Assembly (NCBI RefSeq): GCF_018812025.1
Contig: NC_063065.1
Coordinates: 33,559,621 to 33,623,620, forward strand
Reading direction: 5' to 3'
Origin: Megalobrama amblycephala
Lineage: Eukaryota > Chordata > Actinopteri > Cypriniformes > Xenocyprididae
DNA: 64,000 bases
In this document: one piece after another, positions 12,739 through 25,093 of the stretch
Layout of the letters: every line of letters begins with the position of its first letter
How positions within the stretch are numbered: the stretch's first letter is position 1
Program-made: the position numbers and the translations under genes
The notes under the pieces: model-generated
What the model was told of the DNA's origin: nothing
The model's input: the letters and a program-made list of their open reading frames with translations, nothing else
The model's database searches: none

Positions 12739-12970
12739 AGGCCCTGTTTCACAGACAGGGCTTAGCCTAAGCCAGGATTAGGCCTTAGTTCAATTAGGGC
12801 ATTTAAGAAGCTTTTATAAATGTTCACTAGAAGAAAAAAAACATTACTGGTTTGCATCTTGAGAAACAACAATGACACTGACATATTTTAGGATGTGTCA
12901 GTACAAGTTGTTTTTTTAGTGCCTTTTAGTCTAGGACAAGCTTAAGCCTTTTCTGTGAAATGTCTGGGAA
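12739..12970. mobile_element. nested GGCCCTGTTTCACAG-type miniature element
   Basis: Left end AGGCCCTGTTTCACAGACAG and right end, inverted, TCCCAGACATTTCACAGAAA are diverged inverted repeats, continuing with GGCTTA and AAGCC motifs. About 232 bases, no coding frame. A common teleost family, here inside a TTTTAGTC-rich repeat. Confidence 0.6.
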
Positions 12971-13683
12971 TTTTAGTCTAGTTTTAGTCAATTAAAATAT
13001 TTTCCTTGAGCTGTATGAATTAATCAAAGTATGATAATCACAGTTGTTTTGCTCAAAATGATTGCCCAAATCAAGAGAATGTCTTTTTATTGTCACAAAC
13101 GCTGCATTAAGTGCATTTATTCAGCAACCACAATCTTAAACAATATAGTCGAGATCCATGTTTGAATTTATTACAGTTCATCACTGAGAAGGATTTCGAT
13201 TTAGTCGCATAAACAGCACAAGCAGCTCGTGACAGAACACAGACTAACTGAATTACACTTCCATTTAAGCAGAATATCTCAAATGGAGATCGCTAAACTC
13301 CAGCTCACTTGTTTGTCATTGTTTTCAGATCAGCGGAAGCGCCGCCGAAGTTCTGCAGTGTAGAGAGAGTGCATGTGCATGGTTGCCAGATTGCAAAGAT
13401 TAAGTAAACCACAGCATAGAAAAGCGGGATTTAAAATCTTGACATCTGGCAACCACAAACATGAAAGCTCGTAGAAGCTTGTTGAAAACAGACTGTAATA
13501 TTTTGTCTTCTTTTTATTCGACAAAAACAAAGAGAGATTTTGGTCAAGGTTTTTTTTGTTTTTTTTTTAACTGTTGTCTTTTATCTTGTCTTTTATCGTC
13601 AACTATATTCTATGTTGATATAGTCACAGTTATCATTTGATGAGTCATGAAAAACAGGTTGTCTACAAAAATTGTTCGTCATA

Positions 13684-14265
13684 GGCTGTGTCCGAAATCG
13701 CCCCCTATACCTTTAAATAGGGCACTATTTGAGGGGACAGCCATTTGTAGTGGTGTCCGAAACCATAGTGGACGATGTTGAGTGCACTCATTCAATCCCA
13801 CAATGCACCGCAATAGCGAGTGTACAGCCGATGCACGCTCAGCGGCTTGAAAATACCCATAATGCACGGTGAGAGTTGCGCGCTGAATGAATTCCTGCGT
13901 CTCGCCAGGAGATGGCGCCCGCAGCTGAATCAATCATCCATTCATTTTCCAAACAGCGCTGGTCCAACATAGTATAAATTCCTTTTTAAACTGATCATTA
14001 AATTGTTTAATTAAGGTTTATACATGCTAGTTTCCTGGCAGAGTTCAACATAAATATCCATTACTACTGGAGCTGCCAGTTTGCTACGTTTCAAATTATT
14101 ATTATTATACAGAAAGCACAAACTATGCGAAAATGGCAGCCCTTCCGGCGCACTCAACGTCCAAATTCACTCACTCGTTTCATTCACTCGTTCAAGTGGA
14201 CTATATTAGTGAAGTAATGTTGGGAATAGTGAATGAGGGTATAGGGGGAGATTTCGGATACAGCA
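13684..14265. mobile_element. nested GCTGTGTCCGAAATC-type inverted-repeat element
   Basis: The left end GGCTGTGTCCGAAATCGCCC and the inverted right end GCTGTATCCGAAATCTCCCC match closely. ATA stands on both sides (13681-13683, 14266-14268), compatible with a 3-base duplication. About 580 bases without transposase. It contains CACTCA/GAGTGC motifs usual in this fish family. Confidence 0.65.
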
Positions 14266-14296
14266 ATAGAGTTTGTTAACAAAATTAACATAAATT

Positions 14297-16268
14297 CGAG
14301 TGAAATTCAATCAATTCATCAAATGGAATTCAACCAACAAGCTACACGGAGTTAGAGGAACTTAATAATTTTTAACATAATGCATAAACACAAATTAATT
14401 ACTCAAAAAAAAAAAAAAAGGTAACCACAAAAACTTGCAGAAATTACAGAAACTCTTTTAAATGTCAAACATAACAGCATTAAACACTAACAGGTATTTA
14501 CTTTCACTGAAGAAGAAGAAGAAAAAACACTTAGATAATGAGAGCAAAGCATGCTGGGAACTAGAAATCTAATTTCCAAAGTTATCAAGACAATTTCATT
14601 AACTTACTACAGCTTAATTAAAAAAAAAAAAAAATCAATTAACAGAAATTTGAGTTTGAATTGCACACAATATTAAGTTGATGTAATGATCAACATTATT
14701 ATGTCAACAGAACTCAATAAAATAATGTTTGCAATTTAAAAAGGTTTAATTAAAACAATAAATTAGAATTTTTAACTTGCAACCATGCATTTATTTACTT
14801 TGTGATATTACTTTTAGTGTAAATTCCAGCATTCATGTTACTGTGTAATTACATATGTAATAATTGAGTAATAATAATAAGCTACTTGTAAGTAATATGT
14901 AATTATGCTGCTTGTAATTACGCCGTTATTAGTAGTGCTTGCTAAGGCAGGATACTTGGATACTTAGTACAGTTTATGCCATGAACATGAGTGAGATACT
15001 TAAATTTTGCCTGGCGGATAATAAAAAGATTGAAAAATTAAGAGGTCAGAATATCATGGATTTTGAAGGTGGGCTCTTTTGATTGGGCTGCCACTTGCAA
15101 CCCCCTAGAAACAACCCATAACAACTTAATAATCAGAATCCACCTGACCTTAAAGAGCTCAAGCATTAAACATGGCAGACGACAAAAACTAATGATAAAC
15201 AGAACGTTATCATCCGCTGGTGTGGGCACTAATATAGTTAGGTAGTTATCTTTATAGTTATCATTCTTGGTGTGGACGGGCCTTAAAACTACAGTCTCCA
15301 AACCACTGTCTATATTAAATACAGAAGCGTGTCTTGTTCCGTGCTCTGCAACGTGTTGTACATTATGTCATTCTGCCACAGCTGCATAATGACTGCTGTT
15401 AGAAATAACAAAGTGAGTAGTAATGCATTTCATCTCCAGCAGAAAAAAAACAAAAAACATTTTGGTTTACTGCTAAAGATTATGGGGTTCAATAAAGAAA
15501 GTGAAAGATGAAGACAAACATAATATTAAGGATCATTAAAGAGGATTCATTTCCTCAAGCACAGACTGACCCATCAACTCGGAGCATAAAGTGCTAAATA
15601 ACAGCCTGGCTCTTGATGTGTAATCACTAGTGGACACTCCCATTTATGCCTGTGACTCATGCTAACAATCATGGGAGTTGCTTTAATTACTGTTTACATT
15701 GTGATAGTCCCTTTCTTAGATTATGACTCATTCTGTGTGCAAATCCTATAGGTACCCCTGAGTAATGAGACGATTGCTTGTTTTACTGTAGTGGACAGAT
15801 TCTGTTTTACACCGAAACAAAATGTGATTTTAATGACAATGAATGCAAAACTATTAAAACCTGTTATTTAGTGGAAATTTAGGTTACTTTAATTATAGAA
15901 TAAAATTGCCACACACAGTTTGGAGCATATCTGCTTGTGTTAAATGCAAGGGTAAATAAATTATTGGTTATATACAGTACAGTATAACACTATATACAGT
16001 ATATATCAAGGCTAATGATTTGTGTATTTGAAGATCTGAGAAGAGTCTTAGTCTAGCATTTGTCCTTGAGTCATTGCCAATACTGCCTTAAATAGACTTT
16101 ATAGACATCTTTACTAACATGAGATTTTGTCCAAATGAAACTGAGAGTCCACGCAGCAACAGTAAACTCAATAACCTGTAAGCTGATGAAAACATAATGT
16201 GATGCACTTACTGCCTCAGATGTGGCTGTTCTAATGACCAGTGCTTGAAGTGTAAAAATAAAAGTACA
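14297..16268. other. AT-rich intergenic sequence
   Basis: A runs at about 14405 and 14620. The last part of a mobile-element-like block may reach about 14830, but no paired ends were found. No exon recognised. Confidence 0.35.
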
Positions 16269-16403
16269 GGTGTTGTGCCGAACTCTGACCCCCTAGTATT
16301 GGTAGGTTTATGATTAGGTGTGGGGTTAGGCTTAGGCAATCAGGTAGCGACTTCAACGAGGGGGGTAATAATTTGGTAGGGAGTTGAAATTCGGCACAAC
16401 ACC
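16269..16403. mobile_element. 135-base miniature element (GGTGTTGTGCCGAA ends)
   Basis: Perfect 14-base inverted ends, GGTGTTGTGCCGAA and TTCGGCACAACACC, surround a G/T-rich core with GGTTAGGCTTAGG. AGTAC is present beside both ends, offset by one base, perhaps a target duplication of 5 to 6 bases. Confidence 0.7.
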
Positions 16404-16458
16404 AGTACTCCCAATGCTCAGTTCAAAACGCATTCCTGAAGAAGTGAGGGGGGCCAGG

Positions 16459-16485
16459 CTTCCGTACATGCAGCATGTACGGAAG
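16459..16485. repeat. perfect palindrome with one-base centre
   Basis: CTTCCGTACATGC, one A, then its exact inverse complement GCATGTACGGAAG. Thirteen paired bases with a single central base would form a cruciform rather than an RNA hairpin loop. CCAGG and ACTGG flank it. Confidence 0.9.
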
Positions 16486-16890
16486 GAAAACTGGCAGTAC
16501 GCTAAAGGTAAAAATAGAGAAGTACCGGCGCGTACCGGCCCATGTCATGCACTGCTAATGACGGACAAAACACATGTCTGATATTCTCAAATTCACCTGT
16601 CAAAAAACTCAGAAATCCATCTGAGCTTCATTTTGTTAAAATGTTAATAACATAATGACACATTAAAAGTGTCTAAACATATAAAAAGCCACAATATAAA
16701 CTTTGACAATGCAGTGTTTAATTATTTAAATAATGTTTTTTAGTGTGAAATTTTACTTTTATAGACAATTTACTATATTTCTAGGTAAAAAGTATGAAAA
16801 ATTGTGTTAGATCTGTGCATTTTGTGAACTTTAAGTATTGTGTAAAGTTCTTGCAACCATAGCTGCCTTTTTTTAAATTACAAATATTAT

Positions 16891-17260
16891 AGTCCCACTT
16901 TATATTAAGTGGCCTTAACTACTATGTACTTACATCAAAAAATAAGTACAATGTACTTATTGGGTTCATATTGAATTGCAAAACACTTTTGCTGATATTG
17001 AGGTGGGATACGGGTAAGGTTAGGGAAAGCTTTGGTGGTATGGGTAGGTTTAAGGGTAGGGGTAAGGGTTAAGGGATGGGTCAACAGTGTAATTATAAAT
17101 GTAATTACAGAAATTAATTACAGATGTAATTACATGCAGGTGTTTTTAAAATATAAGTACAATGTAAAAACATGTATGTACACAATAAGTGCATTGTATC
17201 AAATGATTAATTAAAATGTAAGTACATAGTAGTTAAGGCCACTTAATATAAAGTGGGTCC
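16891..17260. mobile_element. miniature hAT-like element with 42-base terminal repeats
   Basis: Both ends share a 42-base perfect inverted repeat beginning CCCACTTTATATTAAGTGGC. A perfect 8-base duplication AATATTAT flanks it (16883-16890, 17261-17268). The 370-base body holds a G-rich GGTTTAAGGGTAGGGGTAAGG tract and no transposase. The high identity of the ends suggests a fairly recent insertion. Confidence 0.88.
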
Positions 17261-17317
17261 AATATTATTTAAACATTTATGGGTTTTAATTCCTGTCTTA
17301 CATATGATATACATTTA

Positions 17318-17693
17318 GGGTACATTTACACAACAACGTACTAAAAACGTAAACGTTTTTCATGTAAAGATGACAATGTTCTCAAAATGATCCCCGTTCA
17401 CATGGATCCACAAAAACGCCCGAAAACGCTGTATTCTGCTCCCAGGCCAGTAGGTGGCGATGTCACTTTGTAAAGAAACACTACGCGCATGTAATATGCA
17501 TGCGCGTGACAGCACTGTTTTCACAAGTTTGTGTTTTTGTACACAGAGACAATAACAGAAACATTTTAAAAAACTTGCACTTTGAAACGCGAATTCAAAT
17601 GTTTGCGTTTTCAGGCCCCAAAACGCCATTGTGAAAATAAATGGTCAAAACGCATAAAGTTTTCTGTTTTTAGTTTGTTGTGTAAATGGACCC
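17318..17693. mobile_element. inverted-repeat element (GGGTACATTTACACAACA ends)
   Basis: Left end GGGTACATTTACACAACAAC and inverted right end GGGTCCATTTACACAACAAA match at most positions. The 376-base body includes CCAGTAGGTGGCGATGTCAC, a phrase recurrent in fish repeats. TTA precedes and TTT follows, so the target duplication is uncertain. Confidence 0.68.
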
Positions 17694-18489
17694 TTTTTTG
17701 TATATTAAGTAATTTTGTTAAGTATAAATATTAAGTCATTTTTCATTAGAGCATATTTGTGGATCCAGGCTACCATCTTAACCCACAATGTCAGCGGTCA
17801 GTTTACCAGACAAAAGACGTCTCTATACAATTAGGACAGGTGAATGAATGTCACTCAGAGGTCACTAGGAAGGTGACCAAAGCTCAGCCAGCAGTCATGT
17901 GACATGATCAACTTGAGTGATGTCACAGTAAAAAGGGCAACAGGCTCTTTAACCATCAACAACTGCTCTTCTTCAATCAGCAAACAACAAATCTCAGTAA
18001 ATCTCATGTTTGCCTTAGACCGGAGTGAAATGAGCTGTTTGAGGGCTGCGTCTCAATGTTCAAAAGAGCCATTAAGCCTTTCTCTGGTGTTATGATGGAA
18101 ATTAATCTGTGTTGAAAGGAAGAATATGCAGCTCTTGCTTGCTTTATGAAAATACCAACAAAAAAAGTGTTTGTGCCATATACTCTCAGATCTCTCCTCG
18201 CCCTCCCTCCATTTCCTTTTTAATACGTTTTAGTGTTCATAAGCACTAACTGCTAATGCTAATTGGGTAAAGTATCCGCTTTGAAAACAAATAGCCCCAT
18301 TTTTAATGAACAGACAGGATGCAGACAAAACCCGAGCATGAAGAAGATCAGAAAATTACATGTCTACTGTGCACTTACTGACCTTTTATTTTTCTTGTAC
18401 TTAGACACAGCAGCAATCAAATCCAGAAAACTGGTGCATACAACAGTATGTTTAGATTTTCTAAAGAAAACAAGAGTTATGCTTGCCTA
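17694..18489. other. intergenic sequence, nothing recognised
   Basis: No paired repeat ends and no recognisable exon. Open frames here are short and match nothing I know. Confidence 0.35.
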
Positions 18490-18690
18490 GGGTGTTGCTA
18501 TGTGGTTGCTAAAGTGTTCAGAGTGTTGTTTTTTTTTTGAGCACATTTCTTTTTGGTTTTTATTATGTTTAAGTATGTTGTTGTGGTTGTTAAGATGTTC
18601 AAAGCATTTTTAGTATGTTGTTATATGGTTACTAAGCATTTCTCAATGGTTCCTATGTGGTTGCTAGGTATGCTCAGGATGGTTATTGAG
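18490..18690. repeat. inverted-orientation copies of the GTTGCTA minisatellite
   Basis: Repeated GTTGCTATGTGGTTGCTAAA and TGTTCAGAGTGTTG phrases are the reverse complement of the CTAGCAACC/GAACACCTTAG array at 9.9-11.9 kb. Highly diverged, about 2.5 units. Confidence 0.65.
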
Positions 18691-18889
18691 CGATTCATCA
18701 TTTATATCCATACTACAGTGGCTACCGGGATGATACTTTACAACGTTTAATACTTGAACTAAATAAAAAAAGTTTGTCAAGACAAACTTTGAAGCTGGCT
18801 TGAGAAAGCCTGGCCAAAAGTTCTGAAGAAGTTGTAACGCTTTAAGTTTGAAAGTTTTGAAGGCAATAGTCCATCAGACAGAGAGATGA

Positions 18890-20720
18890 TTTAACATTTT
18901 AATAACAATTTTTAATGCTTCTTACATGAATTAACATAATAACATGTTTTAGCATGTTGCCAGAATGATTTAGCACACTGTTATCATGTATTAACACAGT
19001 ACTAACATGTTTTAACATAACACACTGATAACATGTTTCTAGCATTAATTAATGTTGTTACATGATGCTAGCATGATTTTAGCAGGATTTAACACATTAC
19101 TAACATGTTTTAGCATGAATTAGCACATTGCTAACATGTTTTTATCATGAATTAGTAGATTGCTAACATGTTTTGGTATGTTTCTAACATAAATTAGCAA
19201 ATTGCTAGCATGATTTACCACACTGCTAACATGAATTAACACGTTGCTAACATGTTTTAACATATTCAACACAGAGATAAATAAACATAATCATATTTTA
19301 GTATGTTGCTAGCATGCTTCTAACATGATTTAACACTTTGCTAACAAATTTTAATTTTTTAATGTTTTTCTTTTTTTCTATTTGTACTCAACAATAGCAT
19401 GTTTTAGCCTTTTGCTAGCATGATTTAGCACACTGTTAGAATTGCTAACATGTTTTAACATATTTAACACACTGATAACATGTTTTTAGCAACAATTAAC
19501 ATATGTTTTAACATGTTGCATGATTTTAGCAGGATTTAACACATTACTAACATGTTTTAACATGAATTAACACATTGTTAACAAGTTTTAACATATTTAT
19601 GACACAGATAAATAAGCATAAGTCATATTTTAGTATGTTTCTAGCATGTTTTAACACTTTGCTAACAAATTTTAATGTTTCTTGTATAAATTAACACAAC
19701 AACAACATGTTTTAGCCTGTTGCTAGCATGATTTAAGCACACTGTTAGCATGAATTAACACATCGCTAACATGTTTTAACATATTTAACACATTGATAAC
19801 ATGTTTTTTATCAAAAATGAACATATCATGTTTTAACATGTTGCTAGCATGATTATAGCATGATTTAACACATTGCTAACATTTTTTAGCATGAATTAGT
19901 AGATTGTCTAACATGTTTTGGCAGTTTTCTAACATGAATTAGCAATTTGCTAGCATGATTTACCACACTGCCAACATGAATTAACACATTGCTAACACGT
20001 TTTAACATATTTTGCACACAGATAAATAATTATAATCATATTTTAGTATGTTGCTAGCATGTTTCTAACATGTTTTAAAACTTCGCTAACAAATTTTAAT
20101 GTTTCTTACATGAATTAACACAACAATAGCATGTTTTAGCCTGTTGCTAGCATGATTTAGCACACCGTTAGCATGAATTAACACATTGTTAACATGTTTT
20201 AACATATTTAGCACACTGATAACATGTTTTTTATCAAAATATTTTAGCAACAATTAACATATCATGCTTTAACATGTTGCTAGCATGATTATAGCATGAT
20301 TTAACACATTGCTGACATGTTTTTGGCATGTTTCTAACATGAATTAAGAAATTGCTAGCATGTTTCTAACATAATTTAACACAATGCTAAGCTGCGTTTC
20401 ATTTCGAAGGCTGTGTCCTCCGGAGGTCGCATTTGAAGGCTGCAATACATGATCAAGGATGTCTGATTTAAGAAAAGTAACCATAATAAAATTAACTGTT
20501 ATTCCTTGTGAGGTGTAAAATACTATTATTTCTTTCTTACTTTGAAATCTAACTGTTACTTTTCTTAAATGAGACTGCCTTGATGATGCATGCAGCCTTC
20601 AAATGTGACCTCCGGAGGATGAAATGAGATGCAGCACTATAGCATGTTTTAACATTTTGCTAGCATGATTTAGCACATTTCTAGCACAAATTAACACATT
20701 GCTAAGATGTTTTAGAATGT
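18890..20720. repeat. degenerate minisatellite of TTAGCATG/TTGCTAACATG units
   Basis: Short units alternating ACATGTTTTAGCATG, TTGCTAGCATGATTTAGCAC and ACTGCTAACATGAATTAAC run for about 1.8 kb. A longer phrase (GATAACATGTTTTTAGCAACAATTAACATA) recurs several times, giving a higher-order repeat of some 300-400 bases. A TIR element interrupts it at 20390. Confidence 0.9.
20390..20637. mobile_element. inverted-repeat element within the TTAGCATG minisatellite
   Basis: The ends (AGCTGCGTTTCATTTCGAAG and, inverted, GTGCTGCATCTCATTTCATC) lead into a near-identical inner inverted repeat, CCTCCGGAGGTCGCATTTGA versus CCTCCGGAGGTCACATTTGA. TA flanks both sides. 248 bases, no coding frame. Confidence 0.7.
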
Positions 20721-20739
20721 TGTCCGAGGCTAGTTGTTA

Positions 20740-21749
20740 AAGGTGCAGTATGTAATAATTCTGTCCGCTAGAGGTCGCTAGAGGCCTACTCAAAACAAGT
20801 GTAGCTTGATGATGCAAGTTTGAGTGCGGAATCTTGGGAACATCAACGGACGGTGGAATAGAATCGGGATAGGACTCAGGAAGAAATCATGTTCATGGAT
20901 GTGATTATTAATGTTACTGTAGTATGAAGTAGAGCAGGAGCGAGTGTTGTGGAGCTGAACGAGGCCGCTGGAGCGATTGAGCAACACACGCCTCACAAGC
21001 AGCGGGACTTTTATTATGCCACAGTCGCCGGCGCCGCTTCCGCTTTTCCAATCATGAGTATGAGGTAACGCAGCTCTGTTTATCATATTAGATACATTTG
21101 AGAGTGTTGAAAATGATGTTATAACGTTACTCTGTGCGTTCGCTCGGTGGCTGCTGTGAGACACTGTTACACACTGCAGTAAGATAGATCGATTTTACAA
21201 TATCATATTAAATGCTGGATGGCTTGTGTTGATAAATGGCATGCAATTAATTTTAAAACATATTGTATGATGGAGAAAATTCTGTATTACTGTTACTAAA
21301 AATAAAGCTGCATCTGATTATGCTATGTTAGCTACTTGACAAAATCGTGTTTTTCTCTGAGGCATGATAAAATCGCGGTAAATTAAGAAAACTAGATTCA
21401 AACAATAAGACTAAACGTCTTGAGCTATAGAACATGATTAGTTTTCTGTTGATGAATGTATCAAAACAGTTGTTCCCTTGTCTATTAAAACATAAATATT
21501 AAAGCGTCTTTGGTGTTTCCATGGTTACTACAAAATAAAACCGGAAACCGAGGGTAACGCGGGTATGACGCTATTGACAGGCGACTCCTCACACGTCCCG
21601 GAGCCTTAGTTAAATTTGCAATTTTCTCACGATTTACAAATAGTTGGAAACATTTAGGATATTGTAAGAACTGAAGTGACCAAAATATATAACACTGGCC
21701 TAGTGGTTTTTGGATATTTTACTGCAAAAAATATTACATATTGCACCTT
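20740..21749. mobile_element. TTA-flanked element with AAGGTGCAGTATGTAATA ends
   Basis: Left AAGGTGCAGTATGTAATA and inverted right AAGGTGCAATATGTAATA differ at one position. TTA flanks both sides (20737-20739, 21750-21752). The 1010-base body contains CCACAGTCGCCGGCGCCGCT, a phrase I associate with a widespread teleost repeat, but no transposase. Confidence 0.8.
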
Positions 21750-21752
21750 TTA

Positions 21753-23570
21753 AGCTTTGCTAGTGATAGACAGCTTAAATACTCTATAATATAATTATTG
21801 TATAAAAGTTTTCACCCCCTCAATGTAAGTCAATAGAAATTTGGGATTGTTCGGAAGTCCGATACAGGAATTACCAAAGTCAGATCAGTTAGAAAAGATA
21901 TAGCAACGCAAATCAAAAAAGTCTGAAGGTCACACCCAAGTTTGGTAGTGAAAGCTCTGAGTCAGGAATTTTAGTCTCTTAGACTCTTCTGTATGTGTTC
22001 ATGTGTTTTGGGGAGGAGGCGTGGCTTCTGAGACGCTCTGAAGGGATGGTGGTGATCTGATGCTTTCAAAGCTAGCTCGCTATTGCTAGCCTCTCTGAAC
22101 ATCACCTACCCTACCTTTAAGAGTTTATTCAAATGGCTAACCATATATGAGCTATAGTAATAGTGATGCTTGTCTTTCCAGGTACCACTACTAATTATTC
22201 CATTTTCTAAACCAAGCTACACTGTCTTTCTTTGAATATTCTCCCTCAACCCCATTGGCTTCAAACAGCTCGCGGTTTCACACTCACCCCTCACCCGCTG
22301 GCAACGGCAGCCTTTGATGTCGTGACATTGCTTTTAATTTCAGCTCGCCTGACAATACTTTGCCTTTGGAATCTCTCAAGAAAGCACAATGCACAAAATG
22401 CAGTAAGACTGCTGACTTTGCTCCGCATGCAAAGTTCAAGGTAGTTCAGCGATGTGTTCTCATTAGTATTCGTAGGTGTTCGTATGTTCTAGTACAGATG
22501 CATTTTTTAATGTTGAGATCTGAGCAATGTCAACATATTGGCATCTAAAACAAACCGTGGAAAGGGATCAGAGGGTTAGTTCCAAACCTGTATGACTTTC
22601 TTTATTTAGCGAAACACAAAAGAAGATATTTTGAAGAATTGTTTTTTGTCAAAACAACACTGGACCGCATTGACTTTCATTGAATGGACTAGCAAAAACA
22701 AAATTTCTTCTTTTCACACAGGTTTGGAAAGACATGAACTGATCACAGAATATTTTAGATTTGGTAATCCTGGGATTAGAGGTATCCCCAGGGTAAACGT
22801 GGGAACGCACGCACACATCCCGACTGATACGTCACATCAAACGTTTCGGTTCTTTAATCATGTTCCTTAACTGCCCTTGTAATTTTATGGCTATTAAAGA
22901 CATATTAAACAATGCCATACGTTAAATATAGATCTTTTGAAGCATTGATCTTCTCTTTTAAGCATCACAGAGTATGGACTGAGACTGGACTTTAATGATG
23001 GATTTGGGGGCACTTGACCTTTAAAGGATTGATGTCGCTATGTGACTTTCCAACGCTGCATATAATTGCTTCCACTTTCGGATCTGTCAGCTACACGGAA
23101 TAATGAGCAAGTTCTCAGAGCAGCTCAGTGTTGTAGCGTCAACATCAGCATAGCACTGAGAAACATGAAAAACTGCTGTTGCATTATCAGAGGCGTAGCC
23201 CTAATTGAGTTATGCAATGCAACAAGTTTCCCACGATCCTCACCTTTGGGTGAACCGGCATGTTGCGAAACTTCTCTTAATAAAACAATGGTCTCTGGAT
23301 GAAATGACAGGTATAGTGGAGTCTGAAGTCCAAAATGAAAAGATGAGGGTTTTTTTCTTAATTAAAACTTGCAACTAATATTTTTGTCATACTTTTATTA
23401 TATATATATAAATGTGAAAATTTTAACAAAATAAGAGAGATCATACAAAATGGAATGTTATTCTTTATTTAGTACTGTCCTGAGTAAGATATTTTACATA
23501 AAAGATGTTTACATATAGTCCACAAGAAAAAAAAATAGCTGAATTTATTAAAATAACCCCGCTCAAAAGT
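21753..23570. other. intergenic sequence with repeat fragments
   Basis: The piece at 21810-22130 (CAATGTAAGTCAATAGAAAT) and that at 22580-22690 (CCAAACCTGTATGACTTTC then AAGAAGATATTTTGAAGAAT) are fragments of common fish repeats. The rest shows no exon. Confidence 0.45.
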
Positions 23571-24125
23571 TTGGGAACCTTTGGTTCTTAATACTGTGAG
23601 TTGTTACCTGGATGATCTACGACTGTTTTTTTGTTTTGTGATGGTTGTTCATGATCCCTTGTTTGTTCTGAGAAGTTAAACTGGCCAATATTCTTCAAAT
23701 AAATCCTCCAAGTCCCAAAAATTCTTCAGTTTTCCAGCATCTTTTGCGTATTTGAACCATTTCCAGCAGTGACTGTATGATTTTGGGATCCATCTTTTCA
23801 CACTGGAGGACAACTGAGGGACTCAAACACAACTATTAAAAAAGGTTCAAACATTCACTGATGCTCCAGAAGGAAACACGGATGCCATTAAGAGCCGAGG
23901 GGTGAAAACTTTTTGAATTTGAAGATCAATGTAAATTGTACTTCATTTGTCTTCCGGGAAACATGCAAGCATCTTCTGTTGCTTCTGAAGGGTAGTAAAA
24001 TGAAATGAAATGAAAATAAAAAAATAAAAAATAAAAAAAAGATAATTCAACAAAATAAGAAAAATTTGGACATCATCTTCCTGTTCAAAAGTTTTCACCC
24101 CTGGCTCTTAATGCATTGTGTTATA
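23571..24125. repeat. interspersed repeat with internal inverted and direct copies
   Basis: TCAAAAGTTTGGGAACCTTT at about 23571 is repeated in direct orientation as TCAAAAGTTTTCACCCCTGG near 24091. The latter pairs inversely with 23884-23918 (ATTAAGAGCCGAGGGGTGAA). An A-rich tract with AAATG units at 23997-24045 lies between. A family seen often in fish DNA; class uncertain. Confidence 0.6.
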
Positions 24126-25089
24126 TTGTGTGTGTCACTAACCAAATAAACAAATTAGTTACTTTGATCCTGTAAACTCATGTGAACTTTGTACAGACGG
24201 TCACATTTACTACTTCCATTGAAACCAAAGATGCTCTTTGGAACATTGTAAGATCATTCTAGATAACAATTATCAATTTTGGTCATGTCAGAGCTACATT
24301 CCTAATTGCTTCATATACATTTTTATAATACTTAGTTTTATTGCTGGTCTCAGACTCTGAGCCCACTGAATATGGTGCGTATATATATATATATACAAGA
24401 GTAGCATTATTTATATACCCAAACCGCTTTATCCTTATCAGGGTAGTGCGTTAATTTATATCCAGATAATTTTATTATAATCATTAATAATCACAACTAT
24501 AAACGTGCTTAAAGCACATTGTGATTATGAGTGGAATATATCTTAAACATGACGATGAGAAGTAAACAGATGATTGGCCATTTTTAAATGTTTAGAAAAG
24601 CAAACAAATCCTTGGCAAAACATTTCAGCGCTCCACCTGCCAGGAATCACCTAGGGCATGTTTCCCCCTTTAGCAATTCACAAAGGCGGCAATTTGCAAT
24701 GTTTTTCTGTGAGAACACATTCGTCTATTTTGACAAGTCTGTGGAACACCCCTCCAGTGGGTGTTGAGACCAACTTGTGCACAACATATGAGATCGAGGA
24801 ATCTATGAACACGACTGTTGCATTGCTAATGCAGGTAACTGCAATTTATCTTCTAGTGAGATATCAGGTGAAATGTGAATATTAGGTTGTTTCAAAAGAT
24901 CCTTTTTTTTTTTTTTAATGCACTGTAGGTTTATAGTTTATTAAACACTCAATTCTGAAGAAAATGTTGTGCTTGTTAGCGTAAACATTACTGCTACAGT
25001 GTCCAAAATCTAGAGAAGGGTGATTTCAAAAGTCAAAGGACCTTTACTTCTCTATGGGATTTTCACCCACTTTATCCACCAAGTTAATC
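24126..25089. other. intergenic sequence, nothing recognised
   Basis: A short (TA)n at about 24381-24396 and a T run near 24902. No exon recognised. Confidence 0.35.
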
Positions 25090-25093
25090 TTAA

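Larger units (their letters stand above)
12618..14296. mobile_element. outer inverted-repeat element carrying two insertions
   Basis: The left part GTGTTAATTTTGTTAGC and the right part GTTAACAAAATTAACAT are inverted copies. In many teleost genomes such ends border a non-autonomous transposon. Two other elements (12739-12970 and 13684-14265) lie inside. Without them the element would be about 870 bases. Exact ends and target duplication are unclear. Confidence 0.45.

Noticed and set aside
23850..23860. GGTTCAAAC as a tRNA B-box
   Set aside because: No paired A-box or acceptor stem at the right distance; it is part of an interspersed repeat.
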